From NCBI GenBank assembly GCA_027000765.1, contig JALTNJ010000117.1, positions 1 through 18,165 of the forward strand: a DNA stretch of 18,165 nt. Reading direction: 5' to 3'. This document shows positions 1-8,054 of the stretch, piece after piece. The number at the start of each line of letters is the position of its first letter. The stretch's first letter is position 1. Source of the DNA: Nitrososphaeria archaeon (GTDB lineage: Archaea > Thermoproteota > Nitrososphaeria > Geothermarchaeales > JDFR-13). A model generated the notes under the pieces. That model was not told the DNA's origin and did no database searches. It saw only the letters and a list, made by a program, of their open reading frames with translations. The translations under genes and the position numbers were made by a program.

Positions 1-227
1 AGTTTATACCTACTTTTGGTAACAATATGACGTAATAACAGACCGTTTCCACAGCCTAAATCAATTACCTTCCCATCGTGGTCGATCAACTCTAGGAATA
101 GATTATAGATTTCCTCGGGATATTCCCGGAAGCCATTAGGCCGAAGGATATCGGTGCCATCATTATCCATCCAATACATCTCCCACAGGCGCCTACGTCT
201 ATTCTTATAGAAAGAAGCCGTATCCAT
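1..227 (-). CDS. Class I SAM-dependent methyltransferase, N-terminal part (runs off left edge)
   Basis: Only the first 75 codons are inside the window. Residues 54-62 read VIDLGCGNG, the glycine-rich motif I that binds S-adenosylmethionine in Rossmann-fold (class I) methyltransferases. About 50 residues precede it, with a basic start (RRRR at 10-13) and a Trp/Tyr-rich helix, as expected for the N-terminal cap of small-molecule or protein methyltransferases. The ATG at 227 is preceded by AGGTG at 240-236, an SD-like site, and the in-frame TAA at 251-249 is the stop codon of the upstream LivF gene, so the start must lie between. A TTG at 233 is a weaker alternative. The gap to LivF is 21 bases on the same strand, so it is probably cotranscribed with the importer. 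The substrate cannot be told from the part seen. Confidence 0.85.
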   Translation of the reverse strand, partial: MDTASFYKNRRRRLWEMYWMDNDGTDILRPNGFREYPEEIYNLFLELIDHDGKVIDLGCGNGLLLRHIVTKSRYK

Positions 228-248
228 TAGCAATACACCTAATGAGGA

Positions 249-998
249 TTAAATTCCCAGGTATGCTGTTTTTATCTGAGGGTTCTCAAGTAGCTCATCC
301 TTTGTCCCTTCGATTGTAATTACACCCGTCTCCATGATATATCCTCTATCTATAAACTCAATAGTCGGTGATACATACTGTTCAGCTATTAGAATGGAGG
401 TGCCTCTCTCAACATTTATTTTTCTAATCCTTTCAAGAAGATCCAGCTGTACTATGGGGGCGAGGCCAAGTAGAGGCTCATCAAGCATCAATAACTTCGG
501 GTTAGTCATTAAAGCTCGGCCTATAGCCAGCATCTGCTGCTCTCCACCGCTTAAGAATCCTGCTAACTGGTTCAGCCTGTCTCTAAGAGATGGGAACAAT
601 TCTAGAATAAACTCTAGATCCTTTTTGATCTTATCCCTATCCCGTCTCAAATAGGCTCCTGAAAGTAGATTCTCATATACTGTCATCTCAGGGAAAACAC
701 GCCGTCTCTCAGGAGATAGGGCTATGCCTAATCGAATACGGTCCCAAGGAGATGAATAAGTTATGTCTACATCATTAAATTTTATCATCCCCAGTATCGT
801 AATTCTCTCTCCCCCTCTTTGCAACTCTCTTTTACTCCGCTCATATAACAACCCAGATATAGAATTTAGTAGCGTGGTTTTCCCTGCACCATTTGGACCG
901 AATATAGCTACAACCTCACCCTCCCCTACATTTATATTTACATTATTCACCGCAATCGCACTCTCGTAATAGACAGTGAGATCTTTTATCTCAAGCAC
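249..998 (-). CDS. livF: Liv-type ABC importer ATPase, LivF subfamily
   Basis: Second ATP-binding subunit of a branched-chain amino acid/amide/carboxylate-type importer, acting on the inner face of the membrane. It has Walker A GPNGAGKTT at residues 34-42, the signature LSGGE at 149-153, Walker B LLMLDE at 169-174, and AEQ at 205-207, where LivF proteins normally carry Gln in the switch position. The family-typical block VFPEMTVYENL is at 101-111. At 249 residues it is slightly longer than usual (about 235), because a charged stretch of some 12-15 residues (around 53-68, Arg/Glu-rich) is inserted between Walker A and the strand before the Q-loop. The ATG at 998 overlaps the LivG stop by 8 bases, which implies translational coupling. 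It is the last transporter gene of the operon and the methyltransferase follows. Confidence 0.95.
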   Translation of the reverse strand: MLEIKDLTVYYESAIAVNNVNINVGEGEVVAIFGPNGAGKTTLLNSISGLLYERSKRELQRGGERITILGMIKFNDVDITYSSPWDRIRLGIALSPERRRVFPEMTVYENLLSGAYLRRDRDKIKKDLEFILELFPSLRDRLNQLAGFLSGGEQQMLAIGRALMTNPKLLMLDEPLLGLAPIVQLDLLERIRKINVERGTSILIAEQYVSPTIEFIDRGYIMETGVITIEGTKDELLENPQIKTAYLGI

Positions 999-1740
999 TT
1001 TCCCTAACCCCCAGATATACTTGAAGGACCTTCTTAGACTTGAGGACTACGTCAGGAGGGCCCTCCTCGATCTTCTCACCCTTATGTAATACTACAACTC
1101 TATCAGCTATCTCAGAAACGTCCTTAACCCTATGCTCAACCATGAGAAGAGTTAATCCACGCTCCTTAAGCTTCATTAGCAGAGGAATGATACTTCTAAC
1201 CTCTGGACTGCTTAGCCCCGAGAAAAGCTCGTCAAACAGGATCATGTCTGGCCTTAATGCCAGTGCCCTCGCCAACTCAACTCGCCTTAGATAGCCATGG
1301 GGTAGTTGACCAGCGGGTTTCCATAAATATTCCGAGTCACGCTCGAAACCCACTTCCTCTAGAATATCAATTGCTCTAACCAATTCATCGCCAAACCATC
1401 CAGTCGTCTTTTTAATCCTCGGTGAAACTAGGGGAACAATAATATTATAAACCGTGGGTAGCTTGTGGATGGGTCTAGGGGTCTGGAAGGTTCTTGCAAT
1501 ACCCAGTTCAGATATCTTATAGGGTGGTAGGCCAGTGATATCCTTATCCCTAAAGTATATCTTGCCTGAATCAGGTTTTACAAAGCCATTTATTATATTT
1601 AATAATGTCGTTTTACCCGCTCCATTCGGTCCTACAATGGCTATTATCTCCCCTTCCTTAACATCAAACGATACATTATTTACAGCTGTTATTCCTCCAA
1701 ATCTCTTTGTTACACCAACTACCTTAAGGATTATGCTCAT
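991..1740 (-). CDS. livG: Liv-type ABC importer ATPase, LivG subfamily, with unusual signature motif
   Basis: First ATP-binding subunit of the Liv-type importer. Walker A is GPNGAGKTT (37-45), the Q-loop is in ARTFQTPRP (82-90), Walker B is ILFDE (167-171), and the switch His is H203 in VEHRV. The LivG hallmark ARTFQ and the large insert between the Q-loop and the signature place it in this subfamily. Two positions are odd. The ABC signature reads LPHGY (146-150) instead of the usual LSxGQ or LSYGQ, so both the Ser and the Gln are replaced. Walker B is followed by DEL rather than DEP. The helix after the signature (RRVELARAL) is normal. The ATG at 1740 overlaps the LivM stop by 4 bases (ATGA). 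I expect it to be functional within a heterodimer with LivF, but the motif deserves checking. Confidence 0.93.
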   Translation of the reverse strand: MSIILKVVGVTKRFGGITAVNNVSFDVKEGEIIAIVGPNGAGKTTLLNIINGFVKPDSGKIYFRDKDITGLPPYKISELGIARTFQTPRPIHKLPTVYNIIVPLVSPRIKKTTGWFGDELVRAIDILEEVGFERDSEYLWKPAGQLPHGYLRRVELARALALRPDMILFDELFSGLSSPEVRSIIPLLMKLKERGLTLLMVEHRVKDVSEIADRVVVLHKGEKIEEGPPDVVLKSKKVLQVYLGVRESA

Positions 1741-2780
1741 CCCTCTACATACCTCCTCTCAAAAGTCTGATACACTCTCTCCAAATACCTATATAGACCC
1801 TCTGGCTTGAATACCAATAATACTAGTAGGATCAGACCGTATAGCAACATCCTTAGACTCCCTAGCCACCGAAGCCACTCCGTTAATGCAGTTAGAATAT
1901 ATGCGCCTAATGCAGGTCCAACTATAGTTGCTACACCACCCAATACACTCATTGTGATTATGCCTACGGATATGGAGAGATAGAAGTATGAGGGGCCTAC
2001 AAAAGAGAGTTTATGCGCCTGTATAGATCCAACTAGACTAGCGAATAAACCGCTTATAAATAGGGCTATTACCTTATATTGAGTTGGGTTTATGCCAGAT
2101 ATTTTTACAGATGGCTCGTTGTCTCTTATGGCTTGTAGAACCAATCCAAAGTTACTATATGCTATTTTCCTCATAATTAGAAAAGTGAGTAATACAAGGA
2201 TCGTGATAAGGTAATACCAATGTATCTCGGCCAATGGATTCTCCAAGCCATAGATACCTTCTTCACCACCAGTTATCTCAGCGAAAGCCAAGATACTTCC
2301 AACTAAAACAAGAGGGGCTACAAGAGAGACTAGTGAAAAATATACTCCCTTCGTTCTTAAACACGGGAAATATATTAGTGTACCTATTCCTGCCCCCAGC
2401 AATGTCCCAAGGGGGATAGAGAGATAGATTGGAACCCCATACCATACGTTTAGTATAGCGGTTATATATCCACCAAAACCTATGAATAACGCGTGGCCAA
2501 AACTTATTAGGCCTGTAAACCCGCCTAATAAGTCCCAACTCATCGAGGCTATCGCATAATATCCAGCTAGGAAGAAGACCATATACCAATACTGGTCTCT
2601 AATAAAGAGTGGGAATAACAATAGTACAAGTGGGGGAAGCAGTCTGGGCAGGATTACATACCCTATTTCTTCATAGGACATTAAGACATACATATCCTTG
2701 GATCTAGCTCTGATCCCTCGGTCCAGCCTTTCTCTACGTATTATTACCTTACGGCGATCAGACTCTTTCCTCGAGCTCAT
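1737..2780 (-). CDS. livM: Liv-type ABC importer permease, LivM subfamily
   Basis: Integral membrane subunit with about eight to ten hydrophobic segments between residues 40 and 330. LivM hallmarks are ISFGHALFIGFGGY (92-105), TGGEEGIYGL (170-179), and the cytoplasmic coupling loop around QAIRDNEPSVKISGI (216-230). The first about 38 residues are a hydrophilic, very basic tail (many Arg/Lys), longer than in most family members. The ATG at 2780 overlaps the LivH gene by 23 bases and has no good SD. ATGs at 2693 (AAGGAT directly before it) or 2681 would remove the tail, so the start is uncertain although the body of the protein is not. It pairs with LivH to form the channel. Confidence 0.93.
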   Translation of the reverse strand: MSSRKESDRRKVIIRRERLDRGIRARSKDMYVLMSYEEIGYVILPRLLPPLVLLLFPLFIRDQYWYMVFFLAGYYAIASMSWDLLGGFTGLISFGHALFIGFGGYITAILNVWYGVPIYLSIPLGTLLGAGIGTLIYFPCLRTKGVYFSLVSLVAPLVLVGSILAFAEITGGEEGIYGLENPLAEIHWYYLITILVLLTFLIMRKIAYSNFGLVLQAIRDNEPSVKISGINPTQYKVIALFISGLFASLVGSIQAHKLSFVGPSYFYLSISVGIITMSVLGGVATIVGPALGAYILTALTEWLRWLGSLRMLLYGLILLVLLVFKPEGLYRYLERVYQTFERRYVEG

Positions 2781-3624
2781 GGTGCTTACCCAGGATTCCT
2801 GATGGTCTTAAAATCAGTATTATTATTATGAAAGCCAGAGCGACGATGTTCTTCAAATGACTGGAGACATATGTAGCTATGATGATCTCTGCATATCCAA
2901 TTATAAATGCAGCTATTAAACTTCCCAAGAGACTCCCAAGTCCCCCTAATATGACTATAGCTATTCCATTTAACAGTGCATACCATGCTCCCTCCAATGA
3001 TGCGGTCATGACAGGGGTGATTGAAATACCAGCGATGCCAGCCAATACCGCGGATATTACCAATGCGAGTATACACATATGCTCTCGATTTATCCCTATC
3101 AACATAGCGGCATCCTCATCTTGAGCAACGGCTCTCATAGCTATCCCTATACGCGTCTTTTTCACTATAAAGCCTAGTACTCCAAGAGTTATGATCGATA
3201 TTATTACTATGAAAATCCTTTGCATATCCACGATGTATCCGCCAATGTTTATTCCTCCTTTCATGAAACTAGGGACTCCTAAGGGAGAAGGACCGAAATA
3301 CATGCGGAGAAGTTCTATAGTGATTATTGTAAATGCAAGTGTAACGATCATCTCGTTAAGCTCCATACCACGAACTCTAGTTAGAGAAGACACGTACATT
3401 AGTACCGATATTAGAGCAGTTACGACTAAAGCGAGGATAATAGAAATTATCAATGAGAGTTTAAGAGAGATAAAAAAGAGGTATAGAGAATATGAGCTTA
3501 TGGCGAAGAAGGCTCCGTGCGCAAAGTTTATTATTCTTCCCACTCCAAAGACAAGCGATAGGCCGATGGCTATGAGCGCCAATGTAAAGCCAAGCGTTGT
3601 TCCATAGATTAGTATTGGAAGCAT
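2758..3624 (-). CDS. livH: Liv-type ABC importer permease, LivH subfamily
   Basis: Integral membrane subunit of 288 residues, the usual length for LivH, with about eight hydrophobic segments. Diagnostic family blocks are INFAHGAFF (32-40) and the coupling loop RAVAQDEDAAMLIGI (164-178), and the C-terminus ends in the usual LRPSGILG pattern. The ATG at 3624 begins with a hydrophobic helix without a signal peptide, and AGAGGT lies about 10 bases upstream. It is separated from the binding-protein stop by 22 bases, so it belongs to the same operon. It forms the translocation path together with LivM. Confidence 0.94.
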   Translation of the reverse strand: MLPILIYGTTLGFTLALIAIGLSLVFGVGRIINFAHGAFFAISSYSLYLFFISLKLSLIISIILALVVTALISVLMYVSSLTRVRGMELNEMIVTLAFTIITIELLRMYFGPSPLGVPSFMKGGINIGGYIVDMQRIFIVIISIITLGVLGFIVKKTRIGIAMRAVAQDEDAAMLIGINREHMCILALVISAVLAGIAGISITPVMTASLEGAWYALLNGIAIVILGGLGSLLGSLIAAFIIGYAEIIIATYVSSHLKNIVALAFIIIILILRPSGILGKHHELEERV

Positions 3625-3646
3625 TTAGGCATAACCTCTTAGAAGA

Positions 3647-4939
3647 CTAAGGCAGTTGCAATTCTCCTGTCGCAGCTGCTGGAGGCCATACAATTACTCT
3701 CTTACCGTTCTGCCACTGCTGCAGACCCATTAGCATACCCTTTGACGGATCAGTTATGCCCCACATAATATCATGGTTCTTAGTGAACTTAATGAGAAAC
3801 TTGTTGCCTAATGGCGCTAACTCGTTGCCCATTATCCCCTTAAATCCTATGTCCTCCAATGCCTTCACTATCTTGTCTGGATTCAATGACTGAGCCTTTT
3901 CAATAGCCCGTGCAACTAGATAAACAGCCTGGTAGGTTGCAGGTGCAGTATAAATAGGCGATTCTCCATATTTCTCGACATAGGCTCTGTAAAACGCGTC
4001 TCCTATAGGACCTTCTAGGGTTCCTACATCGGTTAGCGTAGCCTCATAATTACATTTTCCTTCAGTCATATTCCAGAAGATCTCCTGCTGTGAATAGACG
4101 TTTATCCCGACTGGAACAGCCTTGACACCCATGTCACTCCAATATTTAGTGAAGATTATCCCAACATCTCCAGAGAATATCGTGGCTATAACTTCTGCCC
4201 CACTATCAATTATGTCAGTCATCTCGGCAGACATGTCTCTAGCGTCTAATGGTACAAATGTCGGGCCACCTACAATGGTATATCCGAGTTTAGGTAAGTA
4301 AGGTTGTAGAACCTTCTCAACCATTATTCGTGTCCATAAAGCGTCCTCAGCAATTATATATACTTTGGAAAAGCCGTACTCAGCCCGTAGATATTTATAG
4401 ATCTCGATATAGCTTAGTGCTAGGGACGTAGAGTTCGTTGGAGTTATCCTAAATGTATATTTATACTTATCATAGTCCTCGATAACCCGTTTTGTAATGG
4501 TATCTGCAGATGCACCTGCTACAATAAACGGAATCTTATATTTCATGGCCTCCTCTTGCATAGCTATTACAACATCGCTTCTAAAACCCCCGATGATTAC
4601 ATGAACCTTATCAACCGTGGCTAACCTAGATATTGCAGCTACACCTTCTTCGACAGGAATTGTAGGATCAGCTTCACGAGTATCCTCGAAATACAGTTTT
4701 AAGACGTATTTCGTGCCATTTATGGTTATTCCACCAGCGTTATTAATTTCTTCAACCGCCATTTCAGCGCCTCTTTTATGCCCTATACCATGGATATGCT
4801 CAAGAGGCCCAGCTATGCCGATCCGAATTTCCTTAACCTCCTCTGTCTGTATTGTGAAGTAATAATAACCAGCTATGCCTACTACTAGTATGACTATAAG
4901 GAGTCCAATCGCAGTTAGTTTAGAAACTCCCCTCATCAT
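3647..4939 (-). CDS. livK: Liv-type ABC importer substrate-binding protein (periplasmic-binding fold type I), membrane-anchored
   Basis: Captures the substrate outside the cell. With the start at 4939 (MMRGVSK) the protein has 430 residues: a basic N-terminus, one hydrophobic segment (about 10-25), then a binding domain beginning IRIGIAGPLEH and including AEMAVEEINNAGG, GGFRSDVVIAM and FRITPTNST, the pattern of Peripla_BP_6 leucine/amide-binding proteins. There is no Cys after the hydrophobic segment, so no bacterial lipobox, and the segment probably serves as an uncleaved or archaeal-type anchor. GGGGG at 4952-4948 lies 8 bases before the ATG at 4939. An upstream in-frame ATG at 4963 would put this SD inside the coding region, so I reject it. 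First gene of the operon. The substrate is unknown: amino acid, amide, urea and aromatic or aliphatic acids all occur in the family. Confidence 0.93.
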   Translation of the reverse strand: MMRGVSKLTAIGLLIVILVVGIAGYYYFTIQTEEVKEIRIGIAGPLEHIHGIGHKRGAEMAVEEINNAGGITINGTKYVLKLYFEDTREADPTIPVEEGVAAISRLATVDKVHVIIGGFRSDVVIAMQEEAMKYKIPFIVAGASADTITKRVIEDYDKYKYTFRITPTNSTSLALSYIEIYKYLRAEYGFSKVYIIAEDALWTRIMVEKVLQPYLPKLGYTIVGGPTFVPLDARDMSAEMTDIIDSGAEVIATIFSGDVGIIFTKYWSDMGVKAVPVGINVYSQQEIFWNMTEGKCNYEATLTDVGTLEGPIGDAFYRAYVEKYGESPIYTAPATYQAVYLVARAIEKAQSLNPDKIVKALEDIGFKGIMGNELAPLGNKFLIKFTKNHDIMWGITDPSKGMLMGLQQWQNGKRVIVWPPAAATGELQLP

Positions 4940-4947
4940 TATATTAT

Positions 4948-4976
4948 CCCCCAAGAAACACAAAGATAGTTTCCTT
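4948..4976 (-). promoter_or_regulatory. SD site and abutting leader hairpin of the importer operon
   Basis: On the minus strand, AAGGAAAC (4976-4969) can pair with GTTTCTT (4959-4953), giving seven pairs with one bulged G and a 9-base loop. The right arm ends one base before GGGGG (4952-4948), the presumed SD of the binding-protein gene. Such a hairpin could modulate ribosome access or protect the 5' end. It could also be chance, since the arms are short and A/T-rich. Confidence 0.35.
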
Positions 4977-5000
4977 AGAGAAAATATGTAACATTTTTCC

Positions 5001-5010
5001 TATTTATTTT
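5001..5010 (-). promoter_or_regulatory. Possible TATA element for the importer operon
   Basis: AAAATAAATA on the minus strand would place transcription start near 4982-4984, giving a leader of about 43 bases that includes the hairpin and SD. The 120-base divergent spacer is very A/T-rich, so other positions are possible. Confidence 0.3.
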
Positions 5011-5024
5011 TTAGCATTCTTTTT

Positions 5025-5037
5025 AAGGATTTAAACA
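5025..5037 (+). promoter_or_regulatory. BRE/TATA promoter of the acyl-CoA synthetase gene
   Basis: AAGGA followed by TTTAAACA is centred about 26-27 bases before the ATG at 5060, the spacing expected for a leaderless archaeal transcript. The same AAGG plus TTAAA-like layout recurs before the decarboxylase (11182) and on the minus strand upstream of the sugar kinase (14365). Confidence 0.6.
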
Positions 5038-5059
5038 TTATTAATTATATTTGATAAAA

Positions 5060-6775
5060 ATGCTCCCTAAGTATGTAAAAGAAAAGCCATGGATGAAATA
5101 TTATCCAGAGGGGGTTAGACCTACTTTTGAAATTCCTGATGAACCATATTATAAGGCATTGGACGAGACTATTCAAAGACATGGAGATAGGGTTGCTATA
5201 ATCTTCCTAGGAGATAAGTTTACGTATAGAAAACTGGGAGAAAACATAGATAAATTTGCATACTCATTGAGTAGACTTGGAGTTAAGAAGGGGGATAAAG
5301 TAGCGTTGTACATACTAAATTCCCCTCAGTTTATAATTTCTTACTTCGCCATCTTAAAACTAGGGGCTACAGTTGTACCTATGAATCCAACTTATACGCC
5401 GCTTGAAGTTGACTATATATTGCGGGATTCTGGGGCTAATACGGTTATCTGCCATGATATAAACTTCGGGAATCTAGCGGACGTACTCGAGGGTACTAGA
5501 GTTAAGAATATTATTGTAACGAATATTGCAGATATGATATCTCCAATTAAGAATATTCTGGGAAGGGTTATAGGTAGAATACCTAAGGGTAGGATTAAGA
5601 AGGAAAAGGGGGTATATCGATTTAAGGATCTCATTAGAAGGGGTAAACGTGATATTCCCGAGGTGAAGATAGATCCCGATGAGGATATAGCTAGCCTGCC
5701 ATATACGGGTGGCACTACAGGTAATCCAAAAGGTGTTGTACTTACCCATAGAAACCTAGTTGCATGCAGGAATGAGTTTCTTGAAGTAGTGAATTCATTC
5801 TTTAAAGACCGACTCCATGTAATAGCAGCATTATTACCTTTCTACCATATATATGGACAGGTAGTTATAATGGGATGCGGGTTATCCAGAGGCGATACCC
5901 TAGTCGTGTTTCCCAGGCTTAACGTAGATGCTCTGCTTAAAGCTATTGAGAGATTTAGGATAACCATCTTCTATGGAATACCCACCTTATACAACATTAT
6001 CCTGAACCATGATAGACTAGACCTGTATGACTTGTCGTCAGTAGAGTACTGGTTCTCTGGAGCGGACTTGCTTCCTCTTGATCTAGAGAAGAGATGGAGA
6101 GATCGGATTGGAAGGGATATTATTCAGGGATATGGACTAACCGAGAGCTCAGCAGTAGTTGCAATTAATCCATTAAACCGGTATAAAGTGGATGCAATTG
6201 GAATCCCACTTCCAAATACTGAGATAGGAATAGTTAAAGTAGGGACCCAGGAATTCCTTGACATTGGAGAAACTGGTGAGCTGGTTGTTAGTGCCCCGCA
6301 GGTGACTCCAGGATATTGGAAGAAACCAGATGTAAATAAAGTATCATTCTTCGAAGCATATGGAAGGCGCTGGTTTAGAACTGGAGACATTGTTTGGTTG
6401 GATAACGAGGGTTATATTCACTTTGTTGACAGAGCTAAAGACATTATTAAATATAAGGGATATTTGGTGGCCGCTGCGGAAATAGAGACTGTATTATACG
6501 ATCATCCTGCCGTTAAGGAGGCCGCTGTAATAGGAGTACCAGACTCTTTTGTGGGTGAGAGGATTAAGGCCTATGTAGTGTTACATGAAGATGCAAGGGG
6601 AGTCACCGCTCATGATTTGATAAAGTGGTGTAGGAGTAAGCTAGCGCCATATAAAGTGCCGCATATGATCGAGATAAGGGACATGCTCCCAAAGAGCACA
6701 GTAGGTAAGATACTTAGGAGGGAGCTTCGGGACGAAGAGAGAAAGAGGCTAACCAAATTAATGAAATCTAATTGA
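5060..6775 (+). CDS. AMP-forming acyl-CoA synthetase / carboxylate-CoA ligase
   Basis: Activates a carboxylic acid with ATP and CoA through an acyl-AMP intermediate, in the cytoplasm. With the ATG at 5060 the protein has 571 residues. Core motifs are all present: P-loop YTGGTTGNPKG (215-225), LPFYHIYG (259-266), YGLTE (358-362), TGD (441-443), the hinge RAKDIIKYKGY (458-468) and the C-terminal catalytic Lys in PKSTVGKILRREL (K550). The length and motif set fit medium/long-chain fatty acyl-CoA or 4-coumarate-CoA-type ligases rather than acetyl-CoA synthetase (about 650 residues). A TTG at 5051 could extend it by three residues, but the promoter spacing favours the ATG. Divergent from the importer operon with a 120-base shared spacer. 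The exact acid is unknown. Confidence 0.93.
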   Translation: MLPKYVKEKPWMKYYPEGVRPTFEIPDEPYYKALDETIQRHGDRVAIIFLGDKFTYRKLGENIDKFAYSLSRLGVKKGDKVALYILNSPQFIISYFAILKLGATVVPMNPTYTPLEVDYILRDSGANTVICHDINFGNLADVLEGTRVKNIIVTNIADMISPIKNILGRVIGRIPKGRIKKEKGVYRFKDLIRRGKRDIPEVKIDPDEDIASLPYTGGTTGNPKGVVLTHRNLVACRNEFLEVVNSFFKDRLHVIAALLPFYHIYGQVVIMGCGLSRGDTLVVFPRLNVDALLKAIERFRITIFYGIPTLYNIILNHDRLDLYDLSSVEYWFSGADLLPLDLEKRWRDRIGRDIIQGYGLTESSAVVAINPLNRYKVDAIGIPLPNTEIGIVKVGTQEFLDIGETGELVVSAPQVTPGYWKKPDVNKVSFFEAYGRRWFRTGDIVWLDNEGYIHFVDRAKDIIKYKGYLVAAAEIETVLYDHPAVKEAAVIGVPDSFVGERIKAYVVLHEDARGVTAHDLIKWCRSKLAPYKVPHMIEIRDMLPKSTVGKILRRELRDEERKRLTKLMKSN

Positions 6776-6808
6776 TGATTTAAGTAACTACTGACCTCCG
6801 ACAACCTT

Positions 6809-7972
6809 TTATCTCTTGGATCTACGTATAGTGCTCAGCCAATATAGGTATATTATTAAAACTATTGTGGAAACAGCGGAGGAAATCACCATTGTAAAGT
6901 TTATTCCATAGAGGTCAGCTGCGACTCCAGCTACTATCGAGGCAACAAGCCCTCCAACCATTCCAAGAGAAACTGTCAGTCCATATATAGTTCCAAAACT
7001 ACCAGAGATGCTCCCTCCTAAGATATAGCTATAGATAATTGGCTTATGTGCATATATAACAAAACCTAGAAGAGCTAATGAAAAAAATACTAGAAATGGA
7101 TTGGATGTATAGTGTATCAAGATTAATGGAGATACAACCATTAGAACAGTGACAATCACGGTATACAGTGAGACATTGTATCTATCGATTACAACTCCGG
7201 ATACAAGGCCGCTGATTATTCCAAATAGCGTGAGAGTTGCTATGTTTAGGTTTATTACAGCTTGATTGGAGACGTATTCCGCTAAAATAAGGGGAATATA
7301 ACTGTATGAAATTCGGTTCACGGAGACCACTAAAATATACGCTATTAGAATAAGGACTAACACTTTGATAATGGAAGGATCCTTAATTGTTTTTACCTCT
7401 TTCTCCTGGCTCCATCCCTTTAAATCGAAATATCTCAATGATAATATGGCTGCGACAATAGCTAAAAATGAAAATATGATTATTGGAAGCCTCCATCCAT
7501 AGAAGACCGAAGCAACTCCACTAGCTATGAAGACCAGTAGAACTCCAAGGTCTCCTGACGATGTTACTAAACCAAATGCCTTACCGCGGGCACCTTCATC
7601 GTATAAATACCTAGTTAGTCCATATGCAATGGGGTGGTAGAAGCTTGCTCCTACACCCATTAGGAGCTGGGCTAATAGAAGCATATAGAAGCTGTTGGCT
7701 AACGCGGTTAGAAAACCACATAACCCGATGATAAATAATCCTAATGCCAACATATAACCTAAATTTGTTTTTCCTGAGAGATGCCCAAATAAGACTTGAA
7801 GAAAGATCATGGAGAGGAAACTTATGTTAACAGCTAGACCCGCTTCGGTATAGGACAGACTAAATTCTCTTACTATCAGTGGTATCACTGTAGATAGAAT
7901 AACAAGATTAGCATCGTTTATTATATGAGTGAGAGATAAAACTGCTAGACGGGAATACGGACTTCTGCTCAT
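6809..7972 (-). CDS. Major facilitator superfamily transporter, Fsr (fosmidomycin-resistance)-like
   Basis: Polytopic membrane protein of 387 residues with about twelve hydrophobic segments in two halves separated by a charged loop (around 188-203). The N-terminus has HIINDANLVILSTVIPL and SLSYTEAGLAV, and the fourth segment has GVGASFYHPIAYGLTRYL; this Tyr/Phe-His-Pro pattern is typical of Fsr-like efflux carriers. A cytoplasmic loop GHLSGKTN occupies the MFS loop 2-3 position. I chose the ATG at 7972; a TTG at 7987 would add five residues. It faces the CoA synthetase gene tail to tail with a 33-base gap. It may export a small organic compound or carry a sugar or acid. The sequence does not settle substrate or direction. 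Confidence 0.85.
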   Translation of the reverse strand: MSRSPYSRLAVLSLTHIINDANLVILSTVIPLIVREFSLSYTEAGLAVNISFLSMIFLQVLFGHLSGKTNLGYMLALGLFIIGLCGFLTALANSFYMLLLAQLLMGVGASFYHPIAYGLTRYLYDEGARGKAFGLVTSSGDLGVLLVFIASGVASVFYGWRLPIIIFSFLAIVAAILSLRYFDLKGWSQEKEVKTIKDPSIIKVLVLILIAYILVVSVNRISYSYIPLILAEYVSNQAVINLNIATLTLFGIISGLVSGVVIDRYNVSLYTVIVTVLMVVSPLILIHYTSNPFLVFFSLALLGFVIYAHKPIIYSYILGGSISGSFGTIYGLTVSLGMVGGLVASIVAGVAADLYGINFTMVISSAVSTIVLIIYLYWLSTIRRSKR

Positions 7973-8054
7973 ATAATATATAGTCAAGGATATAACATGA
8001 TATTAATTATACTCAAAAAGATTATTACACAAAGATAATATACATTAGGTTAGG

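Noticed and set aside
334..969. Plus-strand open frames opposite the LivF ATPase gene (334-654 and 763-969)
   Set aside because: They are antisense to a clear ATPase with all motifs, have low-complexity Ser/Ile/Pro composition and no domain.
2278..3076. Alternative-frame open frames inside the permease genes (for example 2278-2589 and 2786-3076 on minus)
   Set aside because: They overlap well-supported LivM and LivH coding sequence in another frame and have Trp/Cys/His-rich, unlikely composition.
5413..5749. Minus-strand frames opposite the acyl-CoA synthetase
   Set aside because: The plus strand carries the conserved adenylation motifs across the same bases; the antisense frames show no motif.
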